Shown here piece by piece: positions 13,108-17,379 of a stretch of DNA of 17,379 bases. This DNA is from Candidatus Kapaibacterium sp. GTDB lineage: Bacteria; Bacteroidota; Ignavibacteria; Palsa-1295. Both the position numbers and the translations under genes were made by a program. Where the stretch lies: NCBI GenBank assembly GCA_025450975.1, contig JANWLI010000114.1:1-17379 (forward strand). Direction: 5' to 3'. How positions within the stretch are numbered: the first letter of the stretch is position 1; each line of letters starts with the position of its first letter. A model generated the notes under the pieces. That model made no database searches. It was not told the origin of the DNA and was given only the letters and a program-made list of their open reading frames with translations.

Positions 13108-14388
13108 ATGGACGAAAAACAGGGTCAATATAAGGTTCGCGATCTCAAGCTCGCCGATGCAGGCCGCCGCCAGATCGAATGGGCTGAAAGCCGCATGCCG
13201 GTGCTTATGAAACTCCGCGAAACGTATTCGAAGACGAAACCGCTCGCCGGATATAAGATCGCAGGTTGCTTGCACGTCACCAAAGAGACGGCAGTCCTAA
13301 TCGAAACGCTTCGCGCAGCCGGAGCCGAAATTTCCTGGAGCGGTTGCAATCCGCTTTCGACCAACGACGAAGTCGCTGCAGCACTCGCAGCAAATGGCGT
13401 CCAGATCTATGCATGGTACGGCCTCAACGTCGAAGAATTTTACTGGTGCATCGATCGTACGCTTGACTTCAAGCCGAACCTGACGCTCGATGACGGCGCC
13501 GACCTGATCTTCACCGTCCACAACAAGTATCCCGAACTCGCCGAAGATATCATCGGCGGCACCGAAGAAACGACGACGGGCGTCCACCGTCTTCGTGCAA
13601 TGGCTGATGACGGCAAGCTCGTCTATCCGGTCATCGCAGTTAACGATGCTGAGACGAAATGGGATTTCGATAACGTCTACGGCACAGGCCAGTCGACACT
13701 CGACGGCGTCATCCGTGCAACGAGCGTCATGCTCGCCGGTAAGAACCTCGTCGTCGCAGGCTACGGCCATTGCGGCAAGGGCGTCGCAATGCGTGCTAAA
13801 GGCATGGGCGCGAACGTCATCATCACCGAGATCAAGGCAACGGCTGCACTGAAAGCAACGCTCGAAGGCATGCAGGTCATGACGATGGATGAAGCTGCGA
13901 AAGTTGGCGACATCTTCATCACGGCAACCGGTATCAAAGATGTGCTCGTCGGTCGTCACTTCGATTCGATGAAAGATGGCGCGATCATCTGTAACACCGG
14001 TCACTACGATTGCGAGATCAACATTCCCGAGCTCGAAGATCGTATGGCAACCAAGCGCACGATCCGCGCGAACTGCGAAGAGTACACCGTGTCGGGCAAC
14101 CGCCGCATCTACCTCTTAGCGCAGGGACGCCTCGTGAACCTCGCAGCAGCTGAGGGACATCCGTCAGAAGTTATGGATATGAGCTTTGCGAACCAGTTCA
14201 TGTCGCAGGTCAGACTCGTCATGGCGCATAAGGGCGAAGAAGTCCTCGAGCGCAACAAGGTCTATGATATTCCTGTGACGCAGGATCAGGAGATCGCCAG
14301 CGTAAAGCTCGCAACGATGGGCCTCAACATCGACAAGCTCACCGAAGCGCAGTACACCTACTCGATGGATTACGCAGCAGGCACGTAA
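13108..14388 (+). CDS. ahcY: Adenosylhomocysteinase (S-adenosyl-L-homocysteine hydrolase)
   Basis: The enzyme reversibly splits S-adenosylhomocysteine into adenosine and homocysteine with bound NAD, recycling the product of SAM-dependent methylation. From ATG 13108 the protein has 426 residues; the frame is open 10 codons upstream from a TTG, but the ATG fits the family N-terminus. Hallmarks in order: GCLHVTKETAVLIETLRAAG, SGCNPLSTNDEVAAALA, EETTTGVHRL, NDAETKWDFDNVYGTGQSTL, then the NAD-binding VVAGYGHCGKGVAMRAKGMG, and ICNTGHYDCEI. The length and YGTGQSTLDG match the shorter archaeal/thermophile-like subtype, which lacks the ~40-residue insertion and the C-terminal Lys-Tyr of the eukaryotic type. 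GC-rich codon use matches the ileS body, not the islet. A strong terminator follows. Confidence 0.97.
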   Translation: MDEKQGQYKVRDLKLADAGRRQIEWAESRMPVLMKLRETYSKTKPLAGYKIAGCLHVTKETAVLIETLRAAGAEISWSGCNPLSTNDEVAAALAANGVQIYAWYGLNVEEFYWCIDRTLDFKPNLTLDDGADLIFTVHNKYPELAEDIIGGTEETTTGVHRLRAMADDGKLVYPVIAVNDAETKWDFDNVYGTGQSTLDGVIRATSVMLAGKNLVVAGYGHCGKGVAMRAKGMGANVIITEIKATAALKATLEGMQVMTMDEAAKVGDIFITATGIKDVLVGRHFDSMKDGAIICNTGHYDCEINIPELEDRMATKRTIRANCEEYTVSGNRRIYLLAQGRLVNLAAAEGHPSEVMDMSFANQFMSQVRLVMAHKGEEVLERNKVYDIPVTQDQEIASVKLATMGLNIDKLTEAQYTYSMDYAAGT

Positions 14389-14415
14389 TTAGCTGCTTCG
14401 TATCTTGAGATTCTT

Positions 14416-14446
14416 AAAAAGGGCCGCACTGAGTGCGGCCCTTTTT
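14416..14446 (+). terminator. Rho-independent terminator after ahcY
   Basis: AAAAAGGGCCGCA (14416-14428) pairs with TGCGGCCCTTTTT (14434-14446) around a CTGAG loop. It lies 27 bp after the ahcY stop. Confidence 0.95.
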
Positions 14447-14484
14447 ACCCTTTGACAATTCACTGGGCAACACAACAACGGCCT

Positions 14485-14492
14485 TATATTTG
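14485..14492 (+). promoter_or_regulatory. Bacteroidota-type -7 box for the Asp-box protein gene
   Basis: TATATTTG matches TAnnTTTG exactly and lies only 14 bp before the ATG at 14507, implying a leader of about 10 nt or less. TTTGACA at 14451 is too distant to be its -33 element. Confidence 0.45.
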
Positions 14493-14506
14493 TGTTGGAC
14501 TCGTAC

Positions 14507-16234
14507 ATGAGACTCTTCTTCACGTATATCGCATCACTGATGCTCCTCCCGTCCTTTGCGATGGCTCAGTGGACGAACGTTGCTCCGAACTTGCTGGCCC
14601 CGTTCAGGCCTGGCTACGGCGCGATCCATTATGCCGACGGCGTTGTCTGGGCTGGCAACAGCAGCCTCTGGTCATCGGCCGATAGTGGCAAGACCTGGAC
14701 GAAATCGGCATATCCCGGCGGTGCGCAGATCCGCGATATCCATTTCCTTGATCGTAACATCGGATTGGTCGCTTCAGAAGAAACCGGCGTCTACCTGACG
14801 CGCGACGGCGGCCAGACCTGGAAGCAGATCATCGACGGCGAAGCCTGGGAAGTCTCGTTCAACGGCTCGACCAACATTATCCATGCGCTAATGACAGCGC
14901 CTGGTATCCTCTTCACTAGCCTCGATGGCGGCACGACGTGGAGTTGGAAGAATGTCGGAACGTACGGGATGGGTTTTGCCATTGATCGCAACAATCGGAT
15001 CCTCGTCTTTACTGGCGAGCGTTATCTGACTTCGTCGCGAGGCTTCGTGATCGCTTCGGCTGACTATGGCGCGACCTGGTCGAACCCCGGCGCTGTCGTC
15101 GATGGCGACTCGTATACGATCTCGGTCGACTCCTGTGACGAGCGTAAGCTCTATCTTGTCAATGAAGACTATGCGAGTTCGATCGATGGCGTCTCGCAAC
15201 TCTATAGTTCGACCGATGCCGGGCTTACCTGGATTCCCGGTATTGCCGACTCGGGACTATTCCTCAACGGCTCACTTGCAACAACGAGGAATACATTGTA
15301 CATGGGGACGGTACTCAACTCCGGCGTCCTCCGATCGACAAATCGCGGCGCGACCTGGATGGTCAACGGCGGTCCGGCGATAGGCTACGATTCGCGAAAC
15401 ATCGTTGCTGTCAATGACAATATCGTCTTTGCGATCGGCGTTAACGGCAGCGTCTGGGCTACGTTTAATAGCGGCGGCGATTCGCTGGTTATCGATTCCG
15501 GAACAGATACGATCGCCTTTGCGACGACGAAGCATGAACCGAAATCGACGATACGAGCTCTCGATACTGTGCAGGTCAATATCGTTGTCCGCTTTCCGTC
15601 AGGTTCGGGAGTTACGTCTATTGTGCCCAACGATGCGACCTATAGACTACGGTTTAACAAGGAAGCGATCGGGATATTGCAGACTGATCTTTCAAAGAAC
15701 GTTCTTCCTCCTCCGGGTTGGACGTTTAAGTCCGGCACCGTAGGCGATGGCTTCGTATCGATCACGCTGAAGAATGCCGGAGGTAGTATGTTGCAGTTCG
15801 AGCAGAACTTCGGCAAGATCGTCTTTACGGCGCTTGCGAATCCGGCACAGCAATCGACGGTTGTCCTCGACCAACTTTTCATCGACGCGAAATGCGATTC
15901 GTACATTTCATTCTTTGGTGTTGAACTAGGTGTGATCAAGTCGATCAGCGTTCTTGAAAGGGACGTAGATGCTACCCGTAGTGAACCGGTAGCCATTACG
16001 GTGTTCCCCAATCCTGCAACGCATAGCATCACGATGCAAAGCTTAACCGATATCGGTACTATCGAGATCGAAGTGTTCGATGAACTTGGCAGGAAGCATC
16101 TCGACGATCAACGATACTTACTAGCCTCGGAGTCGGCTTCGATCGATGTGAGCAGCCTTATCAGCGGCGTCTACTACCTTCGGATCGAAGGCCTCGGTTT
16201 CAAGGCTACTAAGCGAATAGTTATCAATAAGTAG
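14507..16234 (+). CDS. T9SS-secreted protein with Asp-box (sialidase/BNR-like) repeats
   Basis: The protein has 575 residues from ATG 14507, with a signal peptide 1-20 (ending AMA, then QWTN). Six Asp-box motifs (S/T-x-D/N-x-G-x-T-W) lie at 57-64, 98-105, 138-145, 184-191, 235-242 and 277-284, implying a beta-propeller as in sialidase-like and photosystem-stability-factor-like proteins. None of the sialidase catalytic residues can be identified, so a structural or binding role is likely. Residues about 335-480 form a beta-rich, cohesin-like segment. The C-terminus (about 497-575: ITVFPNPATHS ... SGVYYLRI ... KRIVINK) is a type A T9SS sorting domain, so the protein should cross the outer membrane by the type IX pathway and be released or attached to the surface. 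It is monocistronic, after a terminator and its own promoter box. Confidence 0.92.
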   Translation: MRLFFTYIASLMLLPSFAMAQWTNVAPNLLAPFRPGYGAIHYADGVVWAGNSSLWSSADSGKTWTKSAYPGGAQIRDIHFLDRNIGLVASEETGVYLTRDGGQTWKQIIDGEAWEVSFNGSTNIIHALMTAPGILFTSLDGGTTWSWKNVGTYGMGFAIDRNNRILVFTGERYLTSSRGFVIASADYGATWSNPGAVVDGDSYTISVDSCDERKLYLVNEDYASSIDGVSQLYSSTDAGLTWIPGIADSGLFLNGSLATTRNTLYMGTVLNSGVLRSTNRGATWMVNGGPAIGYDSRNIVAVNDNIVFAIGVNGSVWATFNSGGDSLVIDSGTDTIAFATTKHEPKSTIRALDTVQVNIVVRFPSGSGVTSIVPNDATYRLRFNKEAIGILQTDLSKNVLPPPGWTFKSGTVGDGFVSITLKNAGGSMLQFEQNFGKIVFTALANPAQQSTVVLDQLFIDAKCDSYISFFGVELGVIKSISVLERDVDATRSEPVAITVFPNPATHSITMQSLTDIGTIEIEVFDELGRKHLDDQRYLLASESASIDVSSLISGVYYLRIEGLGFKATKRIVINK

Positions 16235-16253
16235 CGCCCCCGCAAAAATTATC

Positions 16254-16261
16254 TATTTTTG
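16254..16261 (+). promoter_or_regulatory. Possible -7 box for the PuuD-like gene
   Basis: TATTTTTG matches TAnnTTTG, 51 bp before the ATG at 16313. No clear -33 element is seen. Confidence 0.35.
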
Positions 16262-16300
16262 TAGGATAATAGTCTAGTTCGTACTTCATTCATTCTCTCT

Positions 16301-16308
16301 AAAGGAGG
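16301..16308 (+). promoter_or_regulatory. Strong Shine-Dalgarno site before the PuuD-like gene
   Basis: AAAGGAGG lies 4 nt before the ATG at 16313 and fixes that start. The other genes in the window have weak or no such sites. Confidence 0.8.
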
Positions 16309-16312
16309 CGTC

Positions 16313-17083
16313 ATGCCAGAGCATCTGGATATTATTTCGATACTTTCTCGCTGGCTCCATGTCGGAGCCGGTATTACCTGGATCGGTATGTTGTACTTTT
16401 TCAATTTCGTCAATGGGCCGTTTGCCGGCACCATGGATGGCGATACGAAGAAGCGCGTTGTACCCGAACTCATGCCGCGAGCCTTGTACTGGTTCCGGTG
16501 GGGAGCTGCCTATACCTGGTTTACCGGGGTGCTGATGCTCGTCATCATCTTCCATTACGGCAATGCTTCGCTTGCTGCGGGGACCGGTGAATGGTCGATG
16601 GTGCAGATCCTTATTCAGTATGCATTCCTCGTCATCCCGTTCATCTATGATTTCCTTGCCAAGATGTTTGGGAAGAACATCAAGGTATTTGCCGTCATCG
16701 GATTTATCTCGATCCTCGGCCTCTATTGCCTCTATACTAACGGAGCTGACTTCGGATATCGCGGCTACCTGATCAATATCGGTGCAACGCTCGGTACGAT
16801 CATGGCCTTCAACGTCTGGTTCAGGATCTGGCCCGCGCAGAAGAAGATCATCAACGGCATTAAGACCGGCAATCCGGCAGACGCTTCGATCGTCGCATTA
16901 GCCGGAGCACGGTCACGACATAACGTCTATATGTCTGTCCCGCTTGTGTGGACGATGATCAACATGCATACCGTCATCCTTGATGGCCCGAACGGCTGGA
17001 TGGTATTCGCAGGTGTTGTAGTGGTCAGCTGGTTCTTAGTAGCAATGCTCTACAAGAAAGCAGCCAAGGTACCTGGCTTCTAA
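16313..17083 (+). CDS. PuuD-like (urate hydroxylase N-terminal domain) membrane protein
   Basis: The 256-residue inner-membrane protein has about seven hydrophobic segments, around residues 8-32, 61-86, 98-122, 123-143, 151-175, 202-222 and 228-248. Features recalled from the PuuD/urate-oxidase N-terminal family are ISRWLHVGAGITWIGMLYFF-like residues near the start (SRWLHVG, WIGMLYFFNF) and SRHNVYMSVPL near residue 200. The characterised PuuD carries a C-terminal cytochrome c domain; here there is no CxxCH and the protein ends after the last membrane helix. Urate oxidation is therefore uncertain and would need a separate electron acceptor. No purine-breakdown gene is adjacent. The gene is monocistronic, with its own promoter box, a perfect Shine-Dalgarno site and a terminator. 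Confidence 0.8.
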   Translation: MPEHLDIISILSRWLHVGAGITWIGMLYFFNFVNGPFAGTMDGDTKKRVVPELMPRALYWFRWGAAYTWFTGVLMLVIIFHYGNASLAAGTGEWSMVQILIQYAFLVIPFIYDFLAKMFGKNIKVFAVIGFISILGLYCLYTNGADFGYRGYLINIGATLGTIMAFNVWFRIWPAQKKIINGIKTGNPADASIVALAGARSRHNVYMSVPLVWTMINMHTVILDGPNGWMVFAGVVVVSWFLVAMLYKKAAKVPGF

Positions 17084-17108
17084 GAAGGGTTGTTAAAGAA
17101 CTCGAGGG

Positions 17109-17139
17109 AAAAAGGGATGCTGAAGAAGCATCCCTTTTT
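17109..17139. terminator. Bidirectional terminator between convergent genes
   Basis: AAAAAGGGATGCT (17109-17121) pairs with AGCATCCCTTTTT (17127-17139) around a GAAGA loop. It has A- and T-runs on both sides and serves both the PuuD-like gene and the minus-strand gene to its right. Confidence 0.93.
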
Positions 17140-17142
17140 CAT

Positions 17143-17379
17143 TTATTCCTTGACAAATTTTGTCGACGACTTATTGCCTTCGGCAGTATAGTGGAGCAGG
17201 TAGCTGCCGGCTGCCCATTTCGTTATGGTGATCGTCTGTGTCTGGTCCGTCATTTTCGGCGCTGACCATACGGTCTTGCCGGACATGTCGGTGATGTAGA
17301 GATTTGAAACTGCGGGTCCGGTACCGGCGTCGATCGTGACGCTCTTGGTAGCGGGATTCGGGTACACGCGTATTGTCGA
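17143..17379 (-). CDS. C-terminal end of a T9SS cargo protein (5' part outside the window)
   Basis: The minus-strand frame is open to the right edge; 78 residues are visible, ending in TAA at 17143-17145. They form a type A T9SS sorting domain: RVYPNPATKSVTIDAGTG at the start, NLYITDMSGKTVW in the middle, and AAGSYLLHYTAEGNKSSTKF before the final Lys-Glu. The domain directs export through the type IX pathway after Sec transport. Nothing of the functional part of the protein is inside the window, so its role cannot be told. It shares a bidirectional terminator with the PuuD-like gene. Confidence 0.88.
   Translation of the reverse strand, partial: STIRVYPNPATKSVTIDAGTGPAVSNLYITDMSGKTVWSAPKMTDQTQTITITKWAAGSYLLHYTAEGNKSSTKFVKE

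Noticed and set aside
13297..14004. 235-codon minus-strand open frame inside ahcY
   Set aside because: It is a shadow of the highly conserved ahcY reading frame; low-complexity Asp/Arg-rich translation.

Overview
The window looks like a chromosomal segment from a bacterium of the FCB group (Bacteroidota/Chlorobi side, possibly a Kapabacteria- or Ignavibacteria-like lineage). The reasons are two proteins with C-terminal type IX secretion sorting domains (14507-16234, and the minus-strand fragment at the right edge), several TAnnTTTG promoter boxes of the Bacteroidota type, little use of Shine-Dalgarno sites, and a Bacteroidota-style IleRS. Most genes are GC-rich, with CGN arginine codons. The lineage call is inference; no rRNA or other marker is present.

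Layout. 1-537: end of a two-domain VOC/glyoxalase protein, then a terminator. 538-1037: AT-rich gap with an orphan hairpin and a promoter. 1038-2807: three tandem genes for small secreted paralogs that combine a Cna-B-like segment with motifs resembling the T6SS tube protein Hcp. 2808-3111: regulatory gap sharing a palindromic element with the 1038 promoter. 3112-4092: secreted NlpC/P60 peptidase. 4199-5899: smpB-tyrS, abutting. 5901-6377 (minus): small secreted protein of unknown function. 6456-9773: ileS with an inverted GIHH signature. 13108-14388: ahcY. 14507-16234: T9SS-exported Asp-box protein. 16313-17083: PuuD-like membrane protein. 17143-17379 (minus): tail of a second T9SS cargo protein.

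The core housekeeping genes (smpB, tyrS, ileS, ahcY) are interrupted by an AT-rich accessory islet of about 2.75 kb, from about 9400 to 12150. It holds a class II Fic protein and an AbiGi-like abortive-infection protein, both on the minus strand. The islet starts inside ileS: the last ~120 codons of ileS have the islet's base composition, and the ileS and abiGi-like stop codons overlap. This suggests the foreign block replaced the ileS 3' end while keeping the protein functional. No integrase is visible.

To the right of the islet lies a ~600 bp non-coding region (12180-12700). It contains six same-strand copies of GTGTAAAT, several small hairpins, and a 35-bp imperfect inverted repeat whose arms are themselves tandem 16-mers. 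I cannot assign it to a known element.

The most interesting points are the chimeric ileS/islet junction, the Fic + AbiGi-like pair, the secreted Hcp-like trio, and the GTGTAAAT repeat region.
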